Shown one piece after another: positions 10,168 through 18,034 of a stretch of DNA of 48,727 bases. The notes beneath the pieces are model-generated. The model searched no databases and was not told where the DNA came from. It saw nothing but the letters and a program-made list of their open reading frames with translations. The translations under genes were made by a program, and so were the position numbers. Numbering within the stretch: position 1 is the stretch's first letter; every line of letters begins with the position of its first letter. This DNA comes from Rhodospirillales bacterium (lineage in GTDB: Bacteria > Pseudomonadota > Alphaproteobacteria > Rhodospirillales > Shumkoniaceae), in NCBI GenBank assembly GCA_018432935.1, contig JAHDSF010000036.1:1-48727 (forward strand). The letters are read 5' to 3'.

Positions 10168-11082
10168 ATGTCCAACCCGCTGCTTTATGCGCTGACGGTG
10201 CTGTTCTGGGGCACCAGCTGGCTCGCCATCACCTTCCAGCTTGGAGAGGTCGCCCCGGCCGCCTCCATCCTCTACCGATTCGCCCTTGCGGCGGCGGTAA
10301 TGTTCGCAGCCTGCCTGGCGGCGCGGCGGCCGATGCGCTTCGCGGCACGCGACCATGCCTTCATCGCCCTGCAGGGGCTGTTGCTGTTCTCGACCAATTA
10401 CGTGTTCATCTATTTCGCCACCGCTCATATCACCAGCGGCCAAGTGGCAATGGCGTTTGCCGCCATCGTCGTTCTCAACATTCTCGGCAGCGCGGTGTTC
10501 TTCGGCATGCCGATCCAGCCCCGGATCGTGCTCGGGGCGGCCGCCGGGATCGTCGGCCTGGCCCTGGTGTTCTGGCCCGAAATCCGCGCCTTCGACTGGG
10601 ACCGCTCGGGATCGGCGGGGCTGGTGCTGGCGCTGACCGGCACCATCTCCGCCTCGCTCGGCAACATGGTGTCGTTGCGCAATCAAAGGCGGGGCCTGCC
10701 GGTGATCCAGACCAACGCCTACGGGATGGCCTACGGCTCCGGACTCCTGCTGCTGTTCTGCCTGGTCCAGGACACCCCGTTCACCTTCGCCTGGACGTTC
10801 GCTTACGTCGCCTCGCTGCTCTACCTGGCGATCGGGGCGACGGTGCTGGCGTTCTGGAGCTACCTGACGCTGCTCGGGCGGATCGGCCCTGACCGCGCCG
10901 CCTACGCCAGCGTCGTCTTCCCGGTGCTGGCGCTGGCGCTGTCGACCCTGTTCGAAGACTTCGTATGGACCCCGGCCGCAGTCGCCGGGGTGGCGCTGGT
11001 GCTGGCGGGCAACGTCCTGGTTCTGGGTCGCGGCGCTACGCGGAAGGCGGGAACCGCAGGAACAGCCGGGCGATCCCGTTGA
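10168..11082 (+). CDS. DMT-superfamily transporter (EamA type), second copy
   Basis: This 304-residue inner-membrane protein has about ten helices and begins with the EamA opening YALTVLFWGTSWLAITFQLG. The second repeat includes AIGATVLAFWSYLTLLGRIGPDRAAYASVVFPVLALALS, typical of RhaT/YedA-like exporters. It belongs to a different EamA branch from the transporter at 7787-8668, so it is not a recent duplicate. The ATG at 10168 is preceded by GGGGGTAACGAG. Its last 47 bases overlap the convergent methyltransferase gene. Substrate unknown. Confidence 0.88.
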   Translation: MSNPLLYALTVLFWGTSWLAITFQLGEVAPAASILYRFALAAAVMFAACLAARRPMRFAARDHAFIALQGLLLFSTNYVFIYFATAHITSGQVAMAFAAIVVLNILGSAVFFGMPIQPRIVLGAAAGIVGLALVFWPEIRAFDWDRSGSAGLVLALTGTISASLGNMVSLRNQRRGLPVIQTNAYGMAYGSGLLLLFCLVQDTPFTFAWTFAYVASLLYLAIGATVLAFWSYLTLLGRIGPDRAAYASVVFPVLALALSTLFEDFVWTPAAVAGVALVLAGNVLVLGRGATRKAGTAGTAGRSR

Positions 11083-12277
11083 AGGCGCGGTACAGCGCCG
11101 CAAACTGGCCGTCGAAGTCCGCCCTCGTCAGGTGCCGATCGGCCTCGCCGAGTTCGGCGAACACGGCATCGAGCGTACGCGTGCCGTCGCAGCGTTCGGC
11201 GATCGCCGCCGCCAGCCGCGGCATCGGGAAGCGCAGCGGCAACCCTTCCAGCGTCAGGGTCGCCGTGCGGTTGCGCCGCAGCAAGGCCGCCAGATCCGAC
11301 GGCCCGTGGTCGATCAGCACCGGCACCGCGTCGCCGCTGGGGGCGGCTGCGGTGTCCGGGCGGGAGGCCGGCACCGCATAGAAGACGTGCTTGCGCAGGT
11401 TGCCGGTCAGGAGCTCGGCAAAGGCGGCCCGTTCGAGCGGCGCCATCGCCTCCAGGCGCCGCCGCAGGGCGGGATCGTGCACGTGCAGCAGCGGGTCGTA
11501 AGCGGCCGGAGCGGCCCAGCCGGCGATCCGCAGTCCCGCGCCTGCCGTCAGGGCCGCCACCTCAGGCACCCGGTAGGCCCGGTCGCGGGCGTGCAGCAGA
11601 AGATCGAACAGGCCGGCGTCGCCTGCATTGAGGTGGTCGCCGACGAACGGATTGCGCTGCAGCCGGTTGGTCGGCGGCAGCGCGGCGAGCAGGCGCCGGG
11701 CCGCCGCGATCCGCTCGGCCACGGCGCCGTCGGACGCCACCCCGCGCAGCATCTCCTGCATGTCGTAGACGCCGGTTCGGCCGAGGGCGCCGTACAGCAT
11801 CATGCCGATGCCACCGTCCTCCGCCAGCACGGCGGCCAGGGCAGCGAGCCCCTCGTCCGGGCTCTCCAGGTGGTGCAGCACCCCCGAGCAGTCGATGTAG
11901 TCGAAACGGCCGAGGCCGGCCCGCGGCAGATCGAGAATCGACAGGGTGTGGAAGGCGACGTTGGCCAACCCGCGCGCCTGCACCCGCGCCTCGGCGACCG
12001 CACGGGAGGCGACGGAAAGGTCGACGTAGACGACCTCGGCCGGGCAGCCGAGGTCGGCAAGCTGCTGCGCCAGCATGACGCAGGCGTCGCCGGTGCCGCC
12101 GCCGGCGACCAGCACCCGGAACGGCTGCGAGAAGTCGCGCCGGCCGGCGAACACGTAGTGGTTCAGCTCCCACACCTGGCTGGGCGAGCCGGTGATCAGC
12201 CGCTTCGCCTCGTCGCGCGGGTCGCGGCCGGGGTAGGGCAGCTCTTCGTACTGGGCGCGGACCGGGTCCAAGGTCAC
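11036..12277 (-). CDS. Class I SAM-dependent methyltransferase (about 410 residues)
   Basis: This 413-residue cytoplasmic protein has a Rossmann methyltransferase core: motif I VLVAGGGTGDACVML (55-69), an acidic strand VVYVDLS, and DYIDCSGVLHHLESPDEGL. A C-terminal region of about 170 residues carries no motif I recognise and may select the substrate. The N-terminus YEELPYPGRDP is shared with alphaproteobacterial relatives. The start is GTG at 12277, overlapping the stop of the quinone oxidoreductase gene (GTGA). The target could be a small molecule or protein and is not evident from the neighbourhood. Confidence 0.82.
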   Translation of the reverse strand: MTLDPVRAQYEELPYPGRDPRDEAKRLITGSPSQVWELNHYVFAGRRDFSQPFRVLVAGGGTGDACVMLAQQLADLGCPAEVVYVDLSVASRAVAEARVQARGLANVAFHTLSILDLPRAGLGRFDYIDCSGVLHHLESPDEGLAALAAVLAEDGGIGMMLYGALGRTGVYDMQEMLRGVASDGAVAERIAAARRLLAALPPTNRLQRNPFVGDHLNAGDAGLFDLLLHARDRAYRVPEVAALTAGAGLRIAGWAAPAAYDPLLHVHDPALRRRLEAMAPLERAAFAELLTGNLRKHVFYAVPASRPDTAAAPSGDAVPVLIDHGPSDLAALLRRNRTATLTLEGLPLRFPMPRLAAAIAERCDGTRTLDAVFAELGEADRHLTRADFDGQFAALYRAFNGIARLFLRFPPSA

Positions 12278-13251
12278 GCCGCGAGGTCGAGCACGACCTT
12301 GCCGGTCGACTTGCGGGCGAGCAGCGTGCGCAGCGCCTCGGCGACCCCGGTCATCGGGAAGGTATGCGAGACGTGCGGCCGCAGCGATCCCTCCTGATAC
12401 CAGGCGAACAGCTGACGATAGGCGGCCGTCAGCGCCGGCAGGGCGTGGGCGCGGTACGAGCCCAGGTAATGGCCGAGGACGCCGGCATGCTTGACCAGCA
12501 GCAGGTTGGCCGGCGCCTGCGGGATGCGGCCCGAGGCGAAGCCGATGACGATGATCCGACCGCCCCAGGCAAGGCAACGGATCGAGGCGTCGAACAGGTC
12601 TCCGCCGACCGGATCGTAGATGACGTCGCAGCCGCGCCCGCCGGTGATCTCCTTGACCCGCGCCCGCACGTCGTCGGAGCTGTTGACCGTGAAGTCGGCG
12701 CCGTAGGAGCGGGCCAGCGCCAGCTTCTCGTCACTGCCGGCGGTGGCGATCACGGTCGCGCCCACCTTCTTGCCGATCTCGACCGCGGTCAGGCCGACGC
12801 CGCCGGCGGCGCCGTGCACCATCAGCCAGTCGCCGGCCTTCAGTCCGCCGCGGTCGATCAGACCGGTGTACGAGGTCGAGTAGACGACCGGAAAGCCGCC
12901 GGCGGTGACCCAATCCATGCCGGCGGGGATCGTCCAGACCTGGCTCGCCGGCAGCACCACCTGCTCGGCCCAGGCGCCGTACTCGTCATTGAAGGCGACA
13001 CGGTCGCCGGGCCTGAGGCCGCTCACGCCCGGGGCCACCTCGATCACCTCGCCCGCCCCTTCGAGGCCGGGCGAGAACGGCAGCGGCGCCTTGACCTGGT
13101 ACTTGCCCTGGATCGCCAGCGTGTCGGCGAAGTTGATCCCGGCGGCCATAACCCGGATGCGTGCCCCGCCTTCGGTCATCGGCGGCTCGGCCACCTCTTC
13201 GACGACGAGATCGTCGGGGGTTCCCCAGGCCTTGCACAGGACTGCCCGCAT
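12274..13251 (-). CDS. NADPH:quinone oxidoreductase family protein
   Basis: This 325-residue medium-chain dehydrogenase/reductase lacks the zinc-binding cysteines of alcohol dehydrogenases, as expected for the zeta-crystallin/QOR branch. The N-terminal GroES-like part has AAGINFADTLAIQGKY and PFSPGLEGAGEV. The cofactor part has HGAAGGVGLTAVEIGKKVGA. The chosen ATG (13251) gives the standard opening MRAVLCKAWG. Likely work is NADPH-dependent reduction of quinones or enones in the cytoplasm. It is translationally coupled to the methyltransferase and divergent from the RNA methyltransferase gene. Confidence 0.92.
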   Translation of the reverse strand: MRAVLCKAWGTPDDLVVEEVAEPPMTEGGARIRVMAAGINFADTLAIQGKYQVKAPLPFSPGLEGAGEVIEVAPGVSGLRPGDRVAFNDEYGAWAEQVVLPASQVWTIPAGMDWVTAGGFPVVYSTSYTGLIDRGGLKAGDWLMVHGAAGGVGLTAVEIGKKVGATVIATAGSDEKLALARSYGADFTVNSSDDVRARVKEITGGRGCDVIYDPVGGDLFDASIRCLAWGGRIIVIGFASGRIPQAPANLLLVKHAGVLGHYLGSYRAHALPALTAAYRQLFAWYQEGSLRPHVSHTFPMTGVAEALRTLLARKSTGKVVLDLAA

Positions 13252-13338
13252 GACGTGCTCCTTCGAAAGTGGCATGATCCGCAGCGCGGCCCCTGAAGGT
13301 AGGGGTCGTCCGCCAGACGGCGCAAGGGGAAACGGGGC

Positions 13339-13932
13339 ATGCGAGGGTATTTCGGGATCGGCGTCGAGCACGCCAGCAAGGCGTCGAACGTGGGGGCGAT
13401 CTTCCGCACCGCGCACGCTTTCGGCGCCAGCTTCGTGTTTACCGTCGCCGCCGCCTATACCGAGCGCGGCGGCGCCCACGCCGACACCTCGCACACGCCG
13501 GGGCAGGTGCCGTTCTACGGCTTTCCGTCGCTGGAGACGATGGTGCTGCCGGACGGGTGCGAGCTGGTCGGGGTCGAGCTGGACGAATCGGCGCAGATCC
13601 TGCCCACCTTCCACCACCCGCAGCGCGCCGCCTACGTGTTCGGGCCGGAGCGCGGCGGCCTCTCCGACGCCATGAAGGGACGCTGCCGCTATCTGGTGCG
13701 CATCCCGACCCAGTTCAGCATCAACGTCTCGCTGGCCGCCGCCATCGTCGTCTACGACCGCGCCCTCAGCATGGGCCGGTTCGGCGAGCGCGCGCTGGTG
13801 CCCGGGTTCCCGGCGGTGCCGCCGCCCGAGCACGTGTTCGGCAATCCGCGCTTCCGCCGTCAGGTCGAGATCTACCGCACCACCCCGCCCTCGCATGTCC
13901 ATCCGCGGGACATGAAGAAAGGGAAAGGATAG
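13339..13932 (+). CDS. TrmH/SpoU-family RNA 2'-O-methyltransferase
   Basis: This 197-residue protein is a SPOUT trefoil-knot methyltransferase: motif 1 ASNVGAIFRTAHAFGA, motif 2 YVFGPERGGLSDAM and motif 3 INVSLAAAIVVYDR. These use S-adenosylmethionine to methylate ribose in tRNA or rRNA. It lacks the N-terminal L30e-like substrate domain of rRNA enzymes such as RlmB, so a tRNA target is somewhat more likely. The C-terminal tail is basic (RDMKKGKG). It is convergent with the ATPase gene, with no gap between the two stops. Confidence 0.87.
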   Translation: MRGYFGIGVEHASKASNVGAIFRTAHAFGASFVFTVAAAYTERGGAHADTSHTPGQVPFYGFPSLETMVLPDGCELVGVELDESAQILPTFHHPQRAAYVFGPERGGLSDAMKGRCRYLVRIPTQFSINVSLAAAIVVYDRALSMGRFGERALVPGFPAVPPPEHVFGNPRFRRQVEIYRTTPPSHVHPRDMKKGKG

Positions 13933-15372
13933 CTATTCCGCCGCCTTGTCCGGCGCCTTCGGGCGGGCGAGGCGGTCGCGGTGCAGGAAGTAGGCGTACA
14001 CCGAGGCCGGGATCAACTCGATGTCGACGCCGCGCAGGCTGCCGCGACGGGCCGTCGAGCGGGTGAGCACGCGGGCCACCGCGGCGCGATTGTTGTTGCG
14101 CACGAAGCGGGCCAACGTGTCGGGTTTCTTGCGCCCCCTTACGATGTCGTCCGACCAGTCGATGTCGCACACATGGTCGGGCCAGCCGGTGCGCGGGTCC
14201 AGCCGCAACAGGTCGATCTTGCCGCCGCGCCAGCTCGCGTAGGCCTGGCGGTCGAAGTCCTCGGCATCGAGGGTCTGGCCGACCAGCGCGGTGGCGACCA
14301 GGCGGGGCAACGCCTCGCTGGTCCAGGTCAAGGGACCGAACAGGGCGGTGTAGAGGCAAGGCGAGGTCAGGAACACCCGGAACGCGACCGCCCGCTGGAA
14401 CGCCTGCGCGTTCTGGTCGACGCGCCGCAGGCGGCGGATCAGGAATGCCGACTCCAGGTGGTCGAGGTATTTGCGCAGCGTGTTCTTGGCGGTCCCGGTC
14501 AGCCCCGCCAGCTCCTCGATACTGATCTCGCGCCCCGAGTTGAAGGCAAGGAAGGAGAACAGGCGGTTGAGGTCGGAGGTCTCGCTGATCGCCGACAACG
14601 CCGCCAGATCCTTGTGCAGCACGCGGTCGGCCAGGCCGTCGCGCACGAAGGTCGGCGCCGGCGCCCCCTCGGTCTTGTGCATGATGCCTTCGGGAAAGCC
14701 GCCGAAGTTGATGTAGCGCAGGAATTCCTCGTTCAGCACCGGCAGCTCCGATTCGCGGAACATGCGCCGGCCGGCGGCGTCGCGGACGAACAGGTTCTCC
14801 TCGCTGCCGCGGAAGCGCATGAACTCGAGGAAGCTGATCGGCGGCAGGACGAACACCTCCATCAGGCCGTCCTCGGCGGTCGTCCCGGTGGTCAGGGCCG
14901 GCGACAGCGACGATACCGCGCAGGCGATGCGGGCGTTCGGGCGCGCCCTGGCCAGGGCCAGGATGTCGCGCCGCCAGTTGGGAAGATATTGAACCTCATC
15001 GAAAAAGACGAAGATGCGGGCGTCCGGGCCGTGGCGGTAGCGGCGGCAGAACATTTCGAACAGCGTGGCGACGCTGGTGGTAGCGTAGCTGGGCGTCGTC
15101 AGCGGCGCGTAGAACACCGCCGACGGCGGCACCCCGTCCTTGACCAGGGCCGCAATCGCCTGCCGCATCAGCACCGTCTTGCCGGCCCGCAGGGGGCCTG
15201 CCAGCACCAGGACGTGCCCGGGCTCCAGAGCCATATGGCGGCTGCGGAAGGCGGCGAACTGGACCCGCTTGGCGGGCTGCTTGAAGCGGATCTCCGTCTC
15301 CGGCCGCAGCGACCACCACGGATTATCGAACGCAAGCCTCTGGAACAGATCGTTGTCGGTGATGATGTGCAC
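13933..15372 (-). CDS. AAA_14/DUF4143-type ATPase
   Basis: This 479-residue protein has an N-terminal ATPase domain with Walker A GPLRAGKT (59-66) and Walker B IFVFFDEVQYLP (120-131). A winged-helix stretch follows (ISIEELAGLTGTAKNTLRKYLDHLESAFLIRRL, about 280-315). The C-terminal part corresponds to the DUF4143 region, which often carries a nuclease-like fold. Proteins of this layout are common in bacteria and archaea, often in variable regions, and their role is not established. The start ATG at 15372 lies about 45 bases downstream of overlapping dyads that look like an operator. Nothing here marks an active mobile element. Confidence 0.8.
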   Translation of the reverse strand: MHIITDNDLFQRLAFDNPWWSLRPETEIRFKQPAKRVQFAAFRSRHMALEPGHVLVLAGPLRAGKTVLMRQAIAALVKDGVPPSAVFYAPLTTPSYATTSVATLFEMFCRRYRHGPDARIFVFFDEVQYLPNWRRDILALARARPNARIACAVSSLSPALTTGTTAEDGLMEVFVLPPISFLEFMRFRGSEENLFVRDAAGRRMFRESELPVLNEEFLRYINFGGFPEGIMHKTEGAPAPTFVRDGLADRVLHKDLAALSAISETSDLNRLFSFLAFNSGREISIEELAGLTGTAKNTLRKYLDHLESAFLIRRLRRVDQNAQAFQRAVAFRVFLTSPCLYTALFGPLTWTSEALPRLVATALVGQTLDAEDFDRQAYASWRGGKIDLLRLDPRTGWPDHVCDIDWSDDIVRGRKKPDTLARFVRNNNRAAVARVLTRSTARRGSLRGVDIELIPASVYAYFLHRDRLARPKAPDKAAE

Positions 15373-15408
15373 GCGACCCGCCCCCCAGTCGAATCGCCAG
15401 TAGGACCC

Positions 15409-15442
15409 ATGATAAGATCAACGACTTGATCGATACAATCAA
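15409..15442 (-). promoter_or_regulatory. Candidate promoter with overlapping operator dyads
   Basis: GATCAA-CGAC-TTGATC (15416-15431) is a perfect 16-base dyad, and its right half TTGAT pairs again with ATCAA at 15438-15442. On the minus strand a -10-like TATCAT (15409-15414) lies 18 bases from a weak TTGTAT (15433-15438), so the dyads fall between the promoter boxes of the ATPase gene. A repressor site is plausible; this is inference. Confidence 0.4.
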
Positions 15443-15458
15443 AAACTCGGCCTGAGAC

Positions 15459-16046
15459 TCACGAGAGAGCGTCTTTGACGCGCCGGCGCAGGACGGGTAC
15501 CAGCTCGCTTTCGAACCACGGATGGCGGCCCAGCCAGGCGGTATTGCGCCAACTCGGGTGGGGCAGCGGCACGAAGTCGGGGAGATAGTCGCGCCAGGCG
15601 GCGACGGTCTCAGTCATCGTCGCCTTGCGGCGGGAGCCAAGATACCAAGCCTGGGCGTAGCTGCCGACCAGCAGGGTCAGGCGCACCGCAGGAAGCGCCG
15701 ACCGCAGCCGCGCGTGCCAGCGCGGCGCGCATTCCGGCCGCGGCGGGGCGTCGCCTCCCCGCGGCAGGCGTCCGGGGTAGCAGAAGCCCATCGGCATGAT
15801 GGCGATCCGCGCAGGGTCGTAGAAGGCCTCGCGGTCCATCTCCAGCCAGTCCCGCAGCCGGTCTCCCGAGCGGTCGTTCCACGGCAGCCCGGTCTCGTGC
15901 ACCCTGGTGCCGGGCGCCTGACCGATGATCAGGACGCGGGCGCCCTCGGCCATCCGCACGACCGGCCGCGGTCCCAGCGGCAGCGCGCCCTCGCAGATCC
16001 GGCAGGCGCGGACCTCCGCCACCAGGTCGGACAGCGTTCCGCTCAC
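15459..16046 (-). CDS. Uracil-DNA glycosylase family protein (Fe-S, family 4-like)
   Basis: This 195-residue protein shows the family 4-type UDG pattern: GQAPGTRVHETGLPWNDRSG (42-61) for the catalytic loop and PHPSWRN (162-168) for DNA. Four cysteines, 15, 18, 89 and 106, have the C-x2-C...C-x16-C spacing that holds a [4Fe-4S] cluster. It should remove uracil from DNA or act on a related lesion. The start is GTG at 16046, overlapping the TGA of the cupin gene. It differs from canonical family 4 in GQAPG versus GEAPG, so substrate range is uncertain. Confidence 0.85.
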   Translation of the reverse strand: MSGTLSDLVAEVRACRICEGALPLGPRPVVRMAEGARVLIIGQAPGTRVHETGLPWNDRSGDRLRDWLEMDREAFYDPARIAIMPMGFCYPGRLPRGGDAPPRPECAPRWHARLRSALPAVRLTLLVGSYAQAWYLGSRRKATMTETVAAWRDYLPDFVPLPHPSWRNTAWLGRHPWFESELVPVLRRRVKDALS

Positions 16047-16573
16047 CGGATGAACCGGTCGACGTAGTCGGCGCCGAGGCCGACCTCGGCATAATGCTTG
16101 CGGCACATCTCGATCTTGGTGAAGACGTCCTCGTAGCCGGTCTGCCTGCCCCACGGATCGACGTAGATCATCACGCCGTTGACCTGGAAGTAGGTGATCA
16201 TCTCGGCGCAGTCCTCCGGCACCACCAGGGTATGGGTTTCTCCGGGCGGCTCGTAGACGTAGCTGCCCGCCTCCGCAACCCAGTCGTGCTCGAGGTAGTG
16301 CCAGCGGCCCTTCAGCACGTAGCCGTGCACCGGCTGCGGGTGGCGGTGCCGGGTCAGCAGCCCGGCCCGGGTCACCCGCAGGAGGTTCATCCAGTAGCCC
16401 TGGCTGGCGTTGAGGCACAGCGGCCGGAAGAATACATTCTCCTTCTGCGGCACCCACACCTTCGGATCGTCGGGGATGACGCCCGGCACCACGATCTCGC
16501 GGTCGGCTTCCTTGGGGAAGGGAAGCTGGTAGGGGATGCGCTCCTGGTCCTTGGCTTCGGGTTGCGGCGGCAT
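16043..16573 (-). CDS. Cupin protein, 2,4'-dihydroxyacetophenone dioxygenase-like
   Basis: This 176-residue protein contains one cupin barrel. The metal site is TRHRHPQPVHGYVLKGRWHY (histidines and a glutamate-like position), and the second motif is YEPPGETHTLVVPE. Sequence and length resemble the 2,4'-dihydroxyacetophenone dioxygenase/ChrR-type cupins that use iron or zinc. The start ATG follows AGGAGG at ideal spacing. The enzyme substrate is not certain: no aromatic pathway genes are nearby, and the partner in the operon is a DNA glycosylase. It is divergent from the phosphatase of the deglycation cluster. Confidence 0.78.
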   Translation of the reverse strand: MPPQPEAKDQERIPYQLPFPKEADREIVVPGVIPDDPKVWVPQKENVFFRPLCLNASQGYWMNLLRVTRAGLLTRHRHPQPVHGYVLKGRWHYLEHDWVAEAGSYVYEPPGETHTLVVPEDCAEMITYFQVNGVMIYVDPWGRQTGYEDVFTKIEMCRKHYAEVGLGADYVDRFIR

Positions 16574-16709
16574 GGCGGTCCTCCTGCGGCTCTGTCGGCG
16601 TGGAGATGGTCATCGCCGCCCGATGAAGCCAGCCCGGCGCGCTTCTCTCTCCCGCTGGCAACGCCGTCGTGCTACACGAAGTGCGCCGACGTTTGCTGGG
16701 AGTACGCTC

Positions 16710-17186
16710 GTGGTCCGGGTCCTGTTCGTCTGCCTCGGCAACATCTGCCGTTCCCCCACTGCCGAAGCGGTCTTCCGCGGCGCGGTCGCCCGCGAGGGCC
16801 TGCAGCACGCGATCGAGGTGGCGTCCGCCGGCACCGCCGACTACCACGTCGGCAAGCCGGCCGACAAGCGGGCGCGGGCGGCCGCCCTGGCGCGCGGCGT
16901 CTCGCTGGAAGCCCACCGCGGCCGACAGGTGGCGGTCGAAGACTTTTCCCGCTTCGACTACATCCTGGCGATGGACGACGAGAACCTGCGCAACCTTCTG
17001 GCCCGCTGCCCGGCGCGGTACCGCGACCGCGTGCGCCTGTTCCTCGCCTTCGCCCCCGAGGCCGGCCGCGCCGACGTGCCCGACCCCTACTACGGCGGTC
17101 CCGAGGGCTTCGAGCAGGTGCTCGACCTCTGCGCTGCGGCATCCCGCGGCCTGCTCGCCGCGATTCGCCGGGATCACGGGTTGTGA
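16710..17186 (+). CDS. Low-molecular-weight protein-tyrosine-phosphatase family
   Basis: This 158-residue cytoplasmic phosphatase has the P-loop CLGNICRSP with nucleophile Cys8, Arg14 and Ser15, and the general acid Asp125 in DPYYGG. The start is GTG at 16710, preceded by TGGGAG; it places the P-loop at the N-terminus as in the family. The next gene, a fructosamine kinase, overlaps it (GTGA). LMW phosphatases of this type have been reported to remove phosphate from protein-bound ribulosamine 5-phosphate, and fructosamine-kinase homologues next to them are known in bacteria. A deglycation role is therefore more attractive than phosphotyrosine signalling. Confidence 0.93.
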   Translation: MVRVLFVCLGNICRSPTAEAVFRGAVAREGLQHAIEVASAGTADYHVGKPADKRARAAALARGVSLEAHRGRQVAVEDFSRFDYILAMDDENLRNLLARCPARYRDRVRLFLAFAPEAGRADVPDPYYGGPEGFEQVLDLCAAASRGLLAAIRRDHGL

Positions 17187-18031
17187 TCCCGCTAGAGGAC
17201 CGCATCGAGGCGATTGCCGGGAGCCGGCCCAAGGATGTCCGGGGCCTCGGCGGCGGCAGCGTCGCCACCGTCAAGAGGGTGAGCCTTGCCAACGGCGACC
17301 GCCTCGTCGTCAAGGTCGGGCAGGCCGGAAGCCGGCTCGACCTCGAGGGTTTCATGCTCGGCTTCCTCGACGAGCACGGCCTGCCGGTGCCCGAGGTGGT
17401 GCACGCCGAGGACGATCTTCTCGTGCTCGGCTTCGTCGAGAACGACGGCAACCTGGACGACGGCGTCGAGCGCCATGCCGCCGAACTGCTGGCCGACCTT
17501 CACGACCAGACCGAAGCCGGCTTCGGCTTCGCCCGCGAAACCCTGATCGGCGGGCTGCCGCAGCCGAACTCGTGGAGCGAGAGCTGGCTTCCCTTCTTCC
17601 GCGACCACCGGGTGCTCTTCATGGCGCGGCTCGCGTTGGAAGCGGGGCGCCTGCCGCCGTCGTTGATGGGGCGGATCGAAGCGCTGTGCGGGCGGCTCGG
17701 GGAGTGGCTGGAGGAGCCGCCGGCGCCGGCGCTGCTGCACGGCGACATGTGGACCGGCAACGTGCTGTGCCGGGAGGGCCGGGTCGCAGCCTTCATCGAC
17801 CCGGCGATCTACTACGGCCACGCCGAGGTGGAGCTTGCGTTCTCGACCCTGTTCGGTACCTTCGGCCGGCCGTTCTTCCTGCGTTACCAGGAGCTGCGCG
17901 GGGTTGCGCCCGGCTTCTTCGAGACGCGGCGCGACCTCTACAATCTCTATCCCCTGCTGGTGCACGCGCGGCTGTTCGGCGGCAGCTACGTCGGCGCCGT
18001 CGAGCAGATCCTGACCGATCACGGGTGCTGA
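17183..18031 (+). CDS. Fructosamine/ribulosamine 3-kinase family protein, copy 1
   Basis: This 282-residue protein has the aminoglycoside-phosphotransferase-like kinase fold of the fructosamine-3-kinase family: glycine-rich loop GGGSVATVKRV (23-33), ATP lysine 44, catalytic LLHGDMWTGNV (His186, Asp188), and metal-binding FIDPAIYYGHAEVELA (Asp206). The family phosphorylates sugars attached to protein lysines; the 3-phosphate is unstable and the sugar leaves, repairing glycation. Bacterial members often prefer ribulosamine or erythrulosamine. The start is GTG, coupled to the phosphatase. The next gene is a paralogue only three bases away. Confidence 0.92.
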   Translation: MIPLEDRIEAIAGSRPKDVRGLGGGSVATVKRVSLANGDRLVVKVGQAGSRLDLEGFMLGFLDEHGLPVPEVVHAEDDLLVLGFVENDGNLDDGVERHAAELLADLHDQTEAGFGFARETLIGGLPQPNSWSESWLPFFRDHRVLFMARLALEAGRLPPSLMGRIEALCGRLGEWLEEPPAPALLHGDMWTGNVLCREGRVAAFIDPAIYYGHAEVELAFSTLFGTFGRPFFLRYQELRGVAPGFFETRRDLYNLYPLLVHARLFGGSYVGAVEQILTDHGC

Positions 18032-18034
18032 GCC

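Noticed and set aside
13933-15372. Defence-island interpretation around the AAA/DUF4143 ATPase
   Set aside because: Neighbours are housekeeping-type genes with normal base composition, and no nuclease, toxin or integrase gene is adjacent.
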